From: Leuctra nigra
Lineage: Eukaryota > Arthropoda > Insecta > Plecoptera > Leuctridae
Reading direction: 5' to 3'
DNA: 64,000 bases
Assembly (NCBI GenBank): GCA_934045905.1
Contig: OW203762.1
Span: 5,766,001-5,830,000, forward strand
The notes beneath the pieces are model-generated. The model did no database searches. It was given only the letters and a program-made list of their open reading frames with translations, and was not told the DNA's origin. Position numbers and translations under genes: made by a program. Shown piece by piece: positions 1 through 47,899 of this stretch. How positions within the stretch are numbered: the stretch's first letter is position 1; each line of letters opens with the position of its first letter.

Positions 1-660
1 AGATAAACGTATTTTTATATACCTATTATCGTGAAGTTCACAGGCGTGTATTCTGCGAAGAAACTAGAAACATTTCCTGGACAAACGAAAAAAATATAAT
101 CATACCAACCAATTTTGGTGTCGAGTCCAAATATTTTTTTAAGAGCGAATTTTAAGTATTATTTTGTATTAATTATTTTCTCCTAATTTAATAATACAAT
201 ATATTAAGTAAAATACAAAACTAAACGAAAGAGAATCAAGTGAATGAACGAGTGTTTTTGTCACTCCATAGAGTATAAAGATCAGCAACTTACACACAGC
301 ATGTCTCCGTACTCGCTCATCAACGCGTTCGGGATACAGGGATATACAGGGATAAGCATGGACATTGTAATAGCCATAATGTACCAACACATTTGTAATA
401 TTATAACAAATATGATTTATTATCTATTGATCCAATTCGAACATGATAAATAATAAAAGTGATGCAGTCTATTGAACAACAGAGCAGGCATCTGTCACTG
501 CTTAAGTTACACTTTCACGACATAAATTAGTAACAAATACTCTATTATTCCACTCTCTATGACATACAGAATTATACAGAAATATACAATGTCTAGTCTG
601 TCGTACAGTAAACAGAAAATCAATTTACAGCCTCAACTGAAACCGATACAATATTTCTGT

Positions 661-826
661 ACCTCAGAGGTAGAAGGCCCGGTGTCAATTGGAATCATGC
701 AATCATCATTAACTGTTATATAGAAATACTATGTTTCAAAATGACTGTGTCACCATTACAAATATGATTGAAAATGAATCAGTAACTGGTTTATTTGAAA
801 TGGACATTGCCTTCTACAACTGAGCT
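661..826. mobile_element. short inverted-repeat element (GGTAGAAGG family), copy 1
   Basis: It starts ACCTCAGAGGTAGAAGG and ends with the inverted counterpart GAAATGGACATTGCCTTCTAC. The same ends recur at 1530, 46.86, 47.64 and 49.83 kb, so this is a dispersed MITE-like family. It is non-coding. Confidence 0.65.
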
Positions 827-917
827 ACAGATTTAATTAAATCAATCTAGAAGCTATAGTTTTAGTTATCATCATTTAAGTTAATTACTATTTCAAGTTG
901 TTATCATGGTAATTGAG

Positions 918-923
918 TTTATT
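918..923 (-). terminator. possible hbn polyadenylation signal
   Basis: This is the first AATAAA read on the minus strand downstream of the hbn stop (TTTATT on plus), about 1 kb after the stop codon. If used, the 3' UTR would contain the inverted-repeat element at 1530-1779. There is no other support. Confidence 0.25.
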
Positions 924-1529
924 AAGTGTGTTAAGTAGATTAAGAACATGTTGTTATCAGACGCTCGACAGCTGGGTAAGTACAGGTGTCAAGTCCCACG
1001 GATATCAGGTAGTAATTACATCGATAACGCCTCCAGAAGACATCATCATCAACCCATGAGTTACAACCAGTTACATCGCCGGCGGACATGAAAGACATAT
1101 TGATCCTTCAGGCTGATAGCCAATAATGTCAAATTAAGGGCTATACAATAGTTATTCGATAATGAGGAGGTAAAAATGTAATAACGATTAAATCTGTGTT
1201 TGTGGAGCGAGGTACAGATGAGGCAATAATGCCGTCGGCAATCGTTGAGAATGGACGCGGTGTCACCCCAAGCAAACACGCAAATTAAATGTAATGGTAA
1301 CGCATAGTGGCGGGTTATTTACACTTCTGTACATATTAAAAGTAGGGATACACGAGTGTCTTTCGAGGGGGAGTTGAGCAGGTAATTCGAACCAAATGAG
1401 AATTCAATTGACTGACATTCTTGCGATTTTACATGATTAATATTGGAGTTGATAGCAAATATGACGTTAAAATGTATATGGTAAACACAAAAGGACAGAT
1501 TTTCAATGCTCTGTGAAATCAGTACTGTG

Positions 1530-1779
1530 CCTCAGAGGTAGAAGGTCGGAAGTCCATTTTCTCGTAGTTGTGTTGCCACTTTTAGAATCATGTAAACCAA
1601 GCTCTATCAATTGCCATTTGATTGATGTCAACAAATACATATTGAAGTATTTTCTTACACAATTACTTTCTTTCTTTCACCAATACACCATTACAAATAT
1701 GATTGGATGATGGCAGAATTACTGGTTTTGTGCTCACTTCAAGAGTAATTGAAATGGACTTCCGACTTTCTTCCTCTGG
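1530..1779. mobile_element. short inverted-repeat element (GGTAGAAGG family), copy 2
   Basis: The left end CTCAGAGGTAGAAGGTCGGA is matched by the inverted right end (GGACTTCCGACTTTCTTCC). The interior contains the family-specific stretch with CTATCAATTGCCATTTGA. It lies about 140 bp beyond the hbn stop codon, so it may be transcribed in the hbn 3' UTR. Confidence 0.75.
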
Positions 1780-1917
1780 GTTCAGAGTTGTTTCAGCTGA
1801 TTGCCATGACAACAATCACTGGCATAACTTGATGGTACTGAAAAAGGACGATTTGGTTTGATGTGTTCTGCGAAGTTCACAAGTATATAGTTCCCATTGA
1901 GTTGATGTTGAGATCTC

Positions 1918-37046
<35,129 letters not shown>

Positions 37047-37460
37047 AACTCCAACACGTCCTCTCTCTATGACAGTCGCGAGCTCACTAACACGACCCCT
37101 GTCTTCACCCCTCGCGAAACAAGAGAATTACAACCTACCCCTCAAACACTCACTTAGATAATGAACACTAAATTCCCCTATCACTCGCTATGACAAAATC
37201 ATCCCCCACCTTTCAATAATCTCGATAGCAAAGTGGGAATTAGGAACATTTACCAATACGCATGCGTGACGGAATTGAATCGGCCAATGGCAATGCAGGT
37301 TTCCAGTGAGAGAGTGAGAAGGAGAATGCCATGCTGGTTCAACGTTTGGGATGTTTTAGGGGTTGAAAATGGGAGGGGGAGAGGAGAGGAACTGTTGACA
37401 ATGCTCATCTCGCCAGGACGGTTCTGATTGGCCGGGGGAAATGGCGCCCTTTCCACACGT
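37047..37460 (-). promoter_or_regulatory. candidate hbn 5' UTR and promoter region
   Basis: This is sequence directly upstream of the hbn start. On the minus strand it has a CCAAT box (complement of ATTGG at 37427-37431) within a GC-richer patch and a GCATGC-containing palindrome near 37260. I see no convincing TATA box or initiator, so the transcription start is not placed. The call rests on position and composition only. Confidence 0.35.
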
Positions 37461-38423
37461 AATGATTGTTTTAACAGAGGGACAGAAGATTAAGTAATAA
37501 ATGTAATTAAAACTTTGATGAATATTTATGACGGAGTAATTAATTATTCGACTGTGGGAAAAGTGCAACTGGGTATATTTGCTTTTTGAGTAGTAATATT
37601 TTTTTAAAATAATATATGAATATTATCAGATAATTTTATCATGTAATTGACACAGCGATGTTGCAACACTGTGCCCTCTTATTGAGTACATTGATCGTAT
37701 TCCAAAAATAAAATGATTATCTATAAATAATGATAGTAAAATGGAATTTGAGGACCCTTTTTTACAAAATACATACACTTATTGTAAGGATTGTTTTACA
37801 ACCAGACTGGACGTGGGGACCTGCATTCCGGAAGTAAAGTGGAGGATGATTGATGAAGATGTCATGGGGCTGACAAAGTTCAAGCACAAATCTATGCATT
37901 TGTCCGGGTATCTTTTTCTCATTTTACCTACATTTAGAGAAGTTTGTTTTTTAAATAGTTTTAACACTCTGGTTTTACATTTCCAGTCCATTTGTAAAAA
38001 CCAAGTGTATTTATATTTTGTACAAAAAGGATTCAAATTCTATTTTACTGTCATTACAGAATATTGTAGGAGATCTTGGCACAACTTTCCAGTCCATCAA
38101 TGAGATTATAATCTATTCAAAGTTACAGTTTTTACATACATGCCATACAAAATATGACTTTGTGTCATTTTCATTCCCACAAAAGGAAAAATTGATAATA
38201 CGAGTATCTATAAGTTGGAGTATTTTATTTCAACATTGTTAGATAAGATTGTATGATTTACTGAGCTTTGAGGGTTCACTTTTTTTATCTCATTATCAAC
38301 ATATGACTCAGTATTTGCATGTAAAACTGTGCTGCAGTTACACGGTCTTCTAATTCATCTTTGTAAATGTTGAATAATTGAGCAAGTTGGCTCTGACAGT
38401 TGAAACTTCTGGGTTCGATCCCA
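37461..38423. other. hbn 5' flank, unassigned
   Basis: AT-rich sequence between the candidate promoter and the 66-nt satellite. A 120-codon plus-strand frame (37741-38103) looks unlike any family I know and has no supporting signals. Confidence 0.45.
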
Positions 38424-41400
38424 TGTCACACAATCATCCTCGGACGCAAATCATCCAACTTGCCTCTACTTCTGTATGACAACACAATCAGCCACACAAT
38501 CATCCTCGAACAAGAATCATCCAAGTTGACTCTACTTCTGTATGACAACACAATCACCCACACAATCATCCTCGGACGAGAATCATCCACTTGACTCTAC
38601 TTCTGTATGACAACACAATCACCCACACAATCATCCTCGGACGAGAATCATCCAACTTGACTCTACTTCTGTATGACAACACAATCACCCACACAATAAT
38701 CCTCGGACAAGAATCATCCAAGTTGACTCTACTTCTGTATGACAACACAATCACCCACACAATCATCCTCGGACGAGAATCATCCACTTGACTCTACTTC
38801 TGTATGACAACACAATCACCCACACAATCATCCTCGGACGAGAATCATCCAACTTGACTCTACTTCTGTATGACAACACAATCACCCACACAATCATCCT
38901 CGGACGGGAATCATCCACTTGACTCTACTTGTGTATGACAACACAATCACCCACACAATCATCCTCGGACGAGAATCATCCACTTGACTCTACTTCTGTA
39001 TGACAACACAATCACCCACACAATCATCCTCGGACGAGAATCATCCAACTTGACTCTACTTCTGTATGACAACACAATCAGCCACACAATCATCCTCGGA
39101 CGAGAATCATCCAACTTGACTACTTCTGTATGACAACACAATCACCCACACAATCATCCTCGGACGAGAATCATCCACTTGACTCTACTTCTGTATGACA
39201 ACACAATCACCCACACAATCATCCTCGGACGAGAATCATCCAACTTGACTCTACTTCTGTATGACAACACAATCACCCACACAATCATCCTCGGACGAGA
39301 ATCATCCACTTGACTCTACTTCTGTATGACAACACAATCACCCACACAATCATCCTCGGACGAGAATCATCCACTTGACTCTACTTCTGTATGACAACAC
39401 AATCACCCACACAATCATCCTCGGACAAGAATCATCCAAGTTGACTCTACTTCTGTATGACAACACAATCACCCACACAATCATCCTCGGACGAGAATCA
39501 TCCACTTGACTCTACTTCTATATGACAACACAATCACCCACACAATCATCCTCGGACGAGAATCATCCAACAAGACTCTACTTCTGTATGACAACACAAT
39601 CACCCACACAATCATCCTCGGACGGGAATCATCCACTTGACTCTACTTGTGTATGACAACACAATCAGCCACACAATCACCTCGGACGAGAATCATCCAC
39701 TTGACTCTACTTCTGTATGACAACGCAATCACCCACACAATCATCCTCGGACGCGAATCATCCAACTTGACTCTACTTCTGTATGACAACACAATCACCC
39801 ACACAATCATCCTCGGACGAGAATCATCCACTTGACTCTACTTGTGTATGACAACACAATCACCCACACAATCATCCTCGGACGGGAATCATCCACTTGA
39901 CTCAACTTGTGTATGACAACACAATCACCCACACAATCATCCTCGGACGAGAATCATCCACTTGACTCTACTTCTGTATGACAACACAATCAGCCACACA
40001 ATCATCCTCGGACGAGAATCATCCAACTTGACTCTACTTCTGTATGACAACACAATCAGCCACACAATCATCCTCGGACAAGCGAGAATCATCCAACTTG
40101 ACTCTACTTCTGTATGACAACACAATCAGCCACACAATCATCCTCGGACGAGAATCATCCACTTGACTCTACTTCTGTATGACAACACAATCACCCACAC
40201 AATCATCCTCGGACGAGAATCATCCACTTGACTCTACTTCTGTATGACAATTCAATCAGCCACACAATCAACCTCGGACGAGCGAGAATCATCCAACTTG
40301 ACTCTACTTCTGTATGACAACACAATCAGCCACACAATCATCCTCGGACGAGAATCATCCACTTGACTCTACTTCTGTATGACAACACAATCACCCACAC
40401 AATCATCCTCGGACGAGAATCATCCAACTTGACTCTACTTCTGTATGACAACACAATCAACCACACAATCATCCTAGGACGAGAATCATCCAACTTGCCT
40501 CTACTTCTGTATGACAACACAATCAGCCACACAATCATCCTCGGACGAGAATCATCCACTTGACTCTACTTCTGTATGACAACACAATCACCCACACAAT
40601 CATCCTCGAACGAGAATCATCCACTTGACTCTACTTCTGTATGACAACACAATCAGCCACACAATCATCCTCGGACAAGAATCATCCAACTTGACTTTAC
40701 TTCTGTATGACAACACAATCAGCCACACAATCATCCTCGGACGAGAATCATCCACTTGACTCTACTTCTTTATGACAACACAATCACCCACACAATCATC
40801 CTCGGACGGGAATCATCCACTTGACTCTACTAGTGTATGACAACACAATCACCCACACAATCATCCTCGGACGGGAATCATCCACTTGACTCTACTTGTG
40901 TATGACAACACAATCAGCCACACAATCATCCTCGGACGAGAATCATCCAACTTGACTCTACTTCTGTATGACAACACAATCACCCACACAATCATCCTCG
41001 GACGAGAATCATCCACTTGACTCTACTTCTGTATGACGACACAATCAGCCACACAATCATCCCCGGACGAGAATCATCCAACTTGACTCTACTTCTGTAT
41101 GACAACACAATCAGCCACACAATCATCCTCGGACGAGCGAGAATCATCCAACTTGACTCTACTTCTGTATGACAACACAATCAGCCACACAATCATCCTC
41201 GGAGGAGAATCATCCACTTGACTCTACTTCTGTATGACAACACAATCACCCACACAATCATCCTCGGACGAGAATCATCCACTTGACTCTACTTTTGTAT
41301 GACAACACAATCACCCACACAATCATCCTCGGACGAGAATCATCCACTTGACTCTACTTCTGTATGACAACACAATCATCCACACAATCATCCTCGGACG

Positions 41401-42158
41401 AGAATCATCCAACTTGACTCTACTTCTGTATGACAACATAATCACCCCTACAATCATCCTCGGACTAGAATCATCCACTTGACTCTACTTGTGTATGACA
41501 ACACAATCAGCCACACAATCATCCTCGGACGAGAATCATCCACTTGACTCTACTTCTGTATGACAACACAATCACCCACACAATCATCCTCGGACGAGAA
41601 TCATCCACTTGACTCTACTTCTGTATGACAACACAATCACCCACACATCCATCCTCGGACGGGAATCATCCAACTTGACTCTACTTCTGTATGACAGCAC
41701 AATCACCCACACAATCATCCTCGGACGAGAATCATCCACTTGACTCTACTTCTGTATGACAACACAATCAGCCACACAATCATCCTCGGACGAGAATCAT
41801 CCAACTTGACTCTACTTCTGTATGACAACACAATCAGCCACACAATCATCCTCGGACGAGAATCATCCACTTGACTCTACTTCTGTATGACAACACAATC
41901 ACCCACACAATCATCCTCGGACGAGAATCATCCACTTGACTCTACTTCTGTATTGCAACACAATCACCCACACAATCATCCTCGGACGAGAATCATCCAC
42001 TTGACTCTACTTCTGTATGACAACACAATCAGCCACACAATCATCCTCGGACGAGAATCATCCACTTGACTCTACTTCTGTATGACAACACAATCACCCA
42101 CACAATCATCCTCGGACGAGAATCATCCACTTGACTCTACTTCTGTATGACAACGCAA
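38424..42158. repeat. 65/66-nt satellite array, about 57 copies
   Basis: The unit CTTGACTCTACTTCTGTATG + ACAACACAATCACCCACACA + ATCATCCTCGGACGAGAATC + ATCCAA is 66 nt (65 when the final AA is a single A). Occasional 4-nt insertions (GCGA) and CACC/CAGC alternation occur. Because 66 is a multiple of 3, frames of 60-70 codons stay open by chance on both strands. The array begins about 1.4 kb upstream of the hbn start codon. Confidence 0.97.
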
Positions 42159-42530
42159 TGTCTGAGATGCGACATCATTAGATCAGGACAGCAGCAAACA
42201 CGCAGCTTATTTGTTGATGAAGGAACCTCAGCCCATTACATTCGTCTATTAATTACTGAGTTATAATCATTAGAAGAACACTGTCACGTTTATTGATGAT
42301 CTTGATCGAGACATAATCATTGGCAATTCCGATCTCGATGAGGTCAATGTACCTATCTACTGTCATTTAGCGCATTAAATAATAAGATGATTCGTGATTG
42401 CTGATTGGAAGGTAAACATGGGGGTAATACATCCTAAATCGTTGTAACTTTTGAACTATTCAAATTATGAAATATGTGAAAAGCAATTATTTTAACACAT
42501 ATAATTTTTAGTCGATTTTAAAAATAGGTA

Positions 42531-42650
42531 TACACGAAATTTTAACTACAATATTTGTGCCCAAACTTGACTGATAGCTAAACTATATCCCTTCTTTTCA
42601 GCTTTCAGTCAAGTTTGGGCACAAATATTGTAGTTAAAATTTCGTGTATA
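42531..42650. mobile_element. hairpin MITE
   Basis: About 45-bp arms (ATACACGAAATTTTAACTAC ... and its inverted copy) around a 30-nt loop. Near-perfect pairing. No target duplication identified. Confidence 0.75.
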
Positions 42651-42909
42651 TTCATAACGTCGACCAAAAATTAGATGGGTTAGTTGCTTGTAGCATTTGT
42701 CATAATTAGTCGACTTTATCGACATTTCTCTAAGTTAAAATGTCCCACCCTCTATAGAGGGTGCGTTAGCAAAGACTTCGTGCTAAAACCAGTGTTGGGT
42801 TAGTTCCTCAACAAAGGAACTAAGTTCCAGTTCCAGTTCCTTTGATCAAAAAGAAACTATATAGTTCCTGTCAAATAAAGGAACTAGATAAGGAACTAAT
42901 TTCTTTTAA

Positions 42910-43314
42910 GACGGCTGGGTAGTGAGTTTGACCTTGAAGAGTTTTTTTAATTGATTTTTATCAATATCTTTTTCCAATGTAATTGTTAACAAAATAGGGC
43001 TATGTACGTGAATTCAGAACAGTTCAATGAAAATAATTTCATAGTTTGGAATAAGTTATTAGTTTTATTTTGTCCAACAGGTGTTTAGAATCCGAAATTA
43101 CTAAATTTAAAATTTAAAATTACTACATTTTCGGGTTCTAAACACCTGTTGGACAAAATAAAACTAATAACTTATTCCTAACTATGACATTATTTTCATT
43201 GAACTGTTCTGAATTCACGTACATAGCCCTATTTTGTTAACAATTACATTGGTAAAAGATATTGATAAAAATCGATTAAAATCTCTTCAAGGTCAAACTC
43301 ACTACCCAGCCGTC
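42910..43314. mobile_element. foldback MITE with long arms
   Basis: Two arms of about 190 nt, starting GACGGCTGGGTAGTGAGTTT, pair almost completely around a short AT-rich centre. TTTTAA flanks it on both sides (42904-42909, 43315-43320) as a likely 6-bp target duplication. A diverged relative is at 12.3-12.6 kb. The transcript would form a very long hairpin. Confidence 0.88.
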
Positions 43315-43425
43315 TTTTAAGTCACAATGACCCCCAAAAACACATTTTTTTTTTAAATTACTGGGTCTCTAAATTGAGAGAGCAGAGCGATCAAGTACTA
43401 GTATATTTTCAGAAATCAGGTAAAT

Positions 43426-43552
43426 TTAGGCCAGGTAGGACCAACTCTGGATTAAGTTAACTATCGATGGTTAACCAATTAATCCAGTTGGCGCGAATTC
43501 CGCAGCCAATAGGATTCACTAAATTCCACTAAGTCGGTCCTACCCGGCCTTA
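43426..43552. mobile_element. small inverted-repeat MITE
   Basis: Ends TTAGGCCAGGTAGGACC and GGTCCTACCCGGCCTTA are inverted; the interior has a further palindrome around GGATTAAGTTAACTATCGAT. It is nested in the AGTTCC element. Confidence 0.65.
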
Positions 43553-44330
43553 GGAAGCTACAAAAATGGGTCATTATTCGTTATAAATTCTGTGCAAATC
43601 ATTTCATTATTATACTATATTTCTATTCGAAAGGAATTTAAAACATACAACGTAAAATACGTTCCAAAGTTACTTACAAAAGGATCTTTTTAGTTCCTAA
43701 GAAAGTTCCCCAAATAGGAACTAGTTCCTCCCCAACAATGCATCAAACCTTTATCAGACAATCCTTTTCTTTCGAAAACCGTTTATTATTTGTTCGAGTG
43801 CTCGTACTTTGTAGCCAAACGAAGGCACGAAATACTTTCTAAAATCAGACCGACGACGACAATATCCGCTTTGAGTGTTTTTACTTCCTCGAAGACACTC
43901 TTGGCCACACTGACCTCCCCGAACAGATCTCATCTTGAGACAAAGTCCTGATGAGTGTTCGGACGTTGACACTTAGTAATTATCAGCGTCGTGATCTGCT
44001 CATTTAAAGAACTGTGGCACTAAATGTACTCGAACTGAGGAAACAAAAGGCTTGAGCTGGACATCACTGCTGCCTCGTCGACTCCCAATAGTTTTCACAC
44101 TTCAAGACGCTCAGCCGGCAGAAGGAGAACTCTCAAGACAGGAAGATGACAGCTGAGGGATAATTGGTTTAGAAAAGAGGATGGACGTGGCCAATGTCAT
44201 CTGACTTTAGTTACGATATTTTAATGCGATTTGATATTTGTTTATTTCTGTAAATAATTATTTTCAAATATCTTCCATGGTTAAAATTTGCACTCTAATG
44301 CTAAAGTTAGATATAATTATTAGGTTCTAC

Positions 44331-44993
44331 TCATTGAGCGAGCGACTCCTTTTGACTCTTTTAGCTAAGAACCTGTTTTTTCTGTTACTGAGGCTATACA
44401 GGTCACAGTTTTTCTTCGATCGAGCAGAATTTTGCACACATGTATACGGACAATATCTGGGCGTTGCAGACCATAATTTTTTTTAAATCCATTCATTGGT
44501 TAAAATTTAAATAAATATCTCCTGATAGGTTGCTGATCAAACTCATAGGTATTTTGCATGGTCATTAAGACCAACATTGTCTCTTATTTTACAAATTTTC
44601 ATCCCAATCAGTTAATAACGTATATGAACTTATTGAGATTTTAAATAGCTGTCAGAAATGAAGTATCGAAATTATCTTTTCCACTGCAATTGGCAAGGTG
44701 ACACGGTGACACGGTGTCACGGTGACAAGACCCTAGAAGGCCGTGAATAACATTGAGTGAGAAGCTTGTCACCGTGACAAGAAAGTTATCATTTTATGTA
44801 ATCCCACCCCTGGTCTTTAGATGCTATTTTCAAGTTTCAATGAAAAGCATAATATGTTGTGTTGATTGAGTGGATCGTATTTCAATTCAATATGAATGTA
44901 TATGTTTTCTATGCGTTGGTACGGAATTCCGGTTCGAGAATTTGCACGTATCCGTGCTCGCTCATCAACGCGTTACACTGAGCGTTTTCCTAG
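44331..44993 (+). mobile_element. Helitron B (about 0.66 kb)
   Basis: 5' end TCATTGAGCGAGCGACTCCT; 3' end CGCTC-ATCAACGCGTTACACT-GAGCG-TTTTCCTAG followed by T. These match Helitron A on the opposite strand. Non-coding. It contains a partial copy of the hairpin MITE at 44.7 kb. Confidence 0.75.
44697..44812. mobile_element. hairpin MITE, second copy
   Basis: Right arm and centre (CCCTAGAAGGCCGTGAAT, AGCTTGTCACCGTGACAAGA) match 36340-36471; the left arm is replaced by short GGTGACAC repeats. It is nested in Helitron B. Confidence 0.7.
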
Positions 44994-45471
44994 TAATTAA
45001 AATAGAAAAAACATGATTAAACTCCATATAACTCTATTTCTTTTAACAGTTTGATGTCAGTAGTTTTTTTTATGTATTCGATCGAGATAAGTAAATATTT
45101 TTATTCGTATTTCATTCATAGAGGGAGCTTAGATAAGATATAAATATCATGTGACATTAGTAATTTATTGGGCACCCAAAAAAAAATCCGGAATGTTTTA
45201 AAATGTGTAAAAATGCATGTTGCTCTTACCAAAGAATAGTTCAAGAAACTTGGAGAAAATATTCAGAAATACAGGTTTTAGATATATTTGGTTAATAATT
45301 TTTTTGTTTGTTTCCATTTGAACCAAAAAATATATTTACGTACCGGATTTTGCATTCAAATATTACCTATGCTTTTGTGAGGCTATAGGTATACAGGCGA
45401 ATTTGGAACAAAGTTATCGAAATTTGAGGGTATAGTTGAGACGTCATGCCTATTCTTCATGATCCATAGAT

Positions 45472-46560
45472 CTAAGGAAAACGCTCAGAGAAACGCGTTG
45501 ATGAGCGAGCACGAATACGCGCAACAAATCCGATTCCGAACACGATGATTTTCTATGCAACTTCCAATCTTCAAATAAACACTCTGGATGAATAACAGAT
45601 CCATAGGGTCGCGACTTATACCTACGTAATACTTTTCCAGATAATATAGATTAGATTAGATTAGTTTAGTTTAATGGCGCGTCAACGGCGAGGTTATATT
45701 GCGCACATTAATTGTTATATTTAACTTTGTTGATCATAATTGGAGGGCAAGGGGAGGGGGTCGACCTAACGGGCCCGATCCGGAGGAGTCCAGCACTGGT
45801 GGGAAGGCCAGGCCGGAATGGGGACGGACTGGGGGGTGTAAGGATTCGGGCCGGCTGAACCCGATTTCAGGGGGATCACCATCTCGAGGGGGGAGACCGG
45901 CCCGAGGGGACCGCAAATTCAAGGGAGGGCATGGTTAGGCCGACCCTGGCTGCTCTTGGTCTGGGCCTCACCACTGATCTGTCCGGCATGGGTAACCCTT
46001 ACACATGAGCATATGCTCGCCGGCGTCATTGGCCAACACAAACCCCACCACCGCGATAAGGTGGCAGCCGTCGGGGGGATATAATATATCTTTTGACAAC
46101 CCATACCTTAGGCTATAACCAACCTCCCCGTACTTAAATACCTACTTGACCGATTAGGTTGAAAATGTTTAAAATATGAGATAATATTGGTCTTGATCAC
46201 CATGCCTAATCTGAACTTAAATTATGATTTTCGACCAAATCATAAGATATTATTTAAACTTAAACCAATTCGAGGATTTGGCTGAAACTTTGTACGATTT
46301 GAGAAAATGTAGGTTGCATTTACTTAGCAAAATTTCAAATTGATCGGACTAACCAATCGTAAGATATTTTTTTAAAAATGTAAACTAATCAACGGATTTC
46401 AAAAAGATTGTGGTCTGCAACGCCCCGGGGCCGAACATGGCGTGCCCACAATTTCAGCTCGATCGAAGAAAACTGTGACCTGTACGGTATGAACAGAAAA
46501 ATAACAAACAAAAACAGAGGTCCGTGCCAAAAGAGCCAAAAGGAGACGCTCGCTTAATGA
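45472..46560 (-). mobile_element. Helitron C (about 1.1 kb)
   Basis: On minus the 5' end is TCATTAAGCGAGCGTCTCCT and the 3' end is CGTTTCTCTGAGCGTTTTCC + TTAG (the CTAG is mutated). Its interior shares the AAATTTCAGCTCGATCG-type sequence of the family and has captured or received a GC-rich LINE-like piece. Confidence 0.65.
45730..46085. mobile_element. GC-rich LINE-like 3' region
   Basis: A sharply GC-rich block in AT-rich DNA. The part GGGTAACCCTTACACATGAG + CATATGCTCGCCGGCGTCAT resembles the conserved 3' UTR of insect LINE elements as I remember it. No frame worth annotating. Confidence 0.35.
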
Positions 46561-46689
46561 ACAACTTGATTCCTAACTAAACGAGCCCTCGTGGAGGTCT
46601 GTAGCGTGAAAAGTGCGGGAATGAATGAATACGTTTATATTCAAATATAAAAACGTAAAATTTTATGGCACAAAATGATTACAAAGACG

Positions 46690-46800
46690 GGAATGATTGA
46701 AAGTGGGAAGGAGGCGGTCGTGGCCATGTGAGTGAACCCTGCCGGCATTTGCCCGCGACTGAGAGAGACAATGAAAACCCTCAGTCAGACTGAGAAAGTG
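46690..46800 (-). repeat. SINE-like fragment
   Basis: GGAGGCGGTCGTGGCC, then GCATTTGCCCGCGACTGAGA, corresponds to the block CGTGGCC...ATTTGGCTCTCGACTGAGG of the copy at 29.3 kb. Confidence 0.45.
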
Positions 46801-46859
46801 CAATCTTCGGAGTGCAAGTCCACATCTTTACTGCCTGAACCAACTAGCTCCGTTTACAT

Positions 46860-46905
46860 GAGTAACTCAGAGGTAGAAGGGCGGAAGTCCGTTCCAATGA
46901 TCTTT
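46860..46905. mobile_element. fragment of the GGTAGAAGG family
   Basis: AACTCAGAGGTAGAAGGGCG + GAAGTCC matches one end of the family; the other end is missing. Confidence 0.5.
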
Positions 46906-47141
46906 GAGGCGAGCTCATAAACCTGTCCTCATCCAATCATTTGTAACACACTCACACTGTTCTCTAAGCACGATTTAATTTCTATGTATCACTATTGTAA
47001 TTCTTACCGGTCGTAGTTTTATTCGAATATAGATTTATTATTAAATATTATTCTGATTTAACTTATAAATTATATATTAACCATGAAATAAATACTAGAC
47101 ATAGCCTCTACAAATTATTCTTTCAACAATGAAATAATAAG

Positions 47142-47590
47142 TACGGCAAAAGAGCTTTAAGTTATGTGGTTCCAGCAATATTTAATAAAGTACCACAACA
47201 GATTTTAAAAAGTAAAGAAATTATCAGATTATTAAATATGAAATCAAGAATTGGTTATTACGTTCTTTGGAGTAGCTGATGTGTTGCCTCTTCTTTAGTA
47301 TTATTATTATTATTAGTTACCATGATGTTTCTCATATGATATGTTTGATTTTTCTTCCTCTGTTCAGGATTCATTCTGTGTTTGTTTCGATAAATTAGTA
47401 TCAATATTATGATTTAGATTTGTTTCTTTCGATTGTGTATTTTATTTGTTATATTATGTTAATGTTATTATTTACCAATTTATATTTTTGTGTATTATAC
47501 CACGGACAAACACCTCTTAGGTGTGTCATGGTCTATTGACGGTATTACAGTGTATTATTTATGTGTATTCGAAATAAAAAAACTTACATA
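47142..47590 (+). pseudogene. LINE 3' end: reverse transcriptase C-terminus and 3' UTR
   Basis: The frame 47142-47279 encodes YGKRALSYVVPAIFNKVPQQ and continues to TGA. The pattern YGxRxLxYxxPxxFNxxP is typical of the last residues of Jockey/CR1-type LINE proteins. A 3' UTR with CCACGGACAAACACCTC follows and ends in an A-rich tail (GAAATAAAAAAAC). It is heavily 5'-truncated, so non-functional. Confidence 0.75.
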
Positions 47591-47635
47591 AAAGCGACAT
47601 GAGTCATTGTGTAAAAGAGTAGGTACTTGGCCGTC

Positions 47636-47899
47636 TACAGAGGTAGATGGCCGCAAGTCCATTTTCTTGATTATGCGTTGCACACTTTGTGAATGATGTA
47701 ATCAATCTCTATCAATTGTCATTTGACTGATGTCAACAAATGCATTGCGTATTCTCTTGCACAATGACTCATCTCACCATTACAAAAAGTACTTATAATA
47801 GTACCTACTTAATAGTTCGGATGAAGACCGAATTACCAACTGGTTTTGAGCTCGACTCATAAGAATAATTGAAATGGACTTCCGGCATTCTGCCTCTTA
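47636..47899. mobile_element. short inverted-repeat element (GGTAGAAGG family), copy 3
   Basis: CTACAGAGGTAGATGGCCGC at the left and the inverted GGACTTCCGGCATTCTGCCT at the right. The interior CTCTATCAATTGTCATTTGA matches copies 2 and 4. Confidence 0.75.

Larger units (their letters stand above)
1..1529. other. hbn 3' flank, AT-rich, no gene seen
   Basis: AT-rich sequence without a credible exon. A piece near 305-332 matches the 3'-terminal part of the Helitron family found at 26 and 45 kb (CTCGCTCATCAACGCGTT). The rest is unassigned apart from the short element at 661-826. Confidence 0.6.
42790..43740. mobile_element. hAT-like element with AGTTCC subterminal repeats
   Basis: Ends CAGTGTTGGGTTAGTTCC and the inverted GGAACTAGTTCCTCCCCAAC + AATG. 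Both subterminal regions contain several AGTTCC/GGAACT hexamers. It contains two nested MITEs. No clean 8-bp duplication is seen (5/8), so the element is probably old. Confidence 0.6.

Noticed and set aside
37741..38103. 120-codon plus-strand frame upstream of hbn
   Set aside because: No recognisable family, AT-rich codon use, no promoter or splice support; left as unassigned sequence.
38400..42070. Many 60-70-codon frames with DDSRPRMIVW or LTLLLYDNTI repeats
   Set aside because: Both strands are open because the satellite unit is 66 nt; frames break wherever the unit is 65 nt.
43754..43972. 72-codon minus-strand frame ending FRKYFVPSFGYKVRAL
   Set aside because: No known family recognised and no exon signals; it lies right beside transposon ends and is probably chance.
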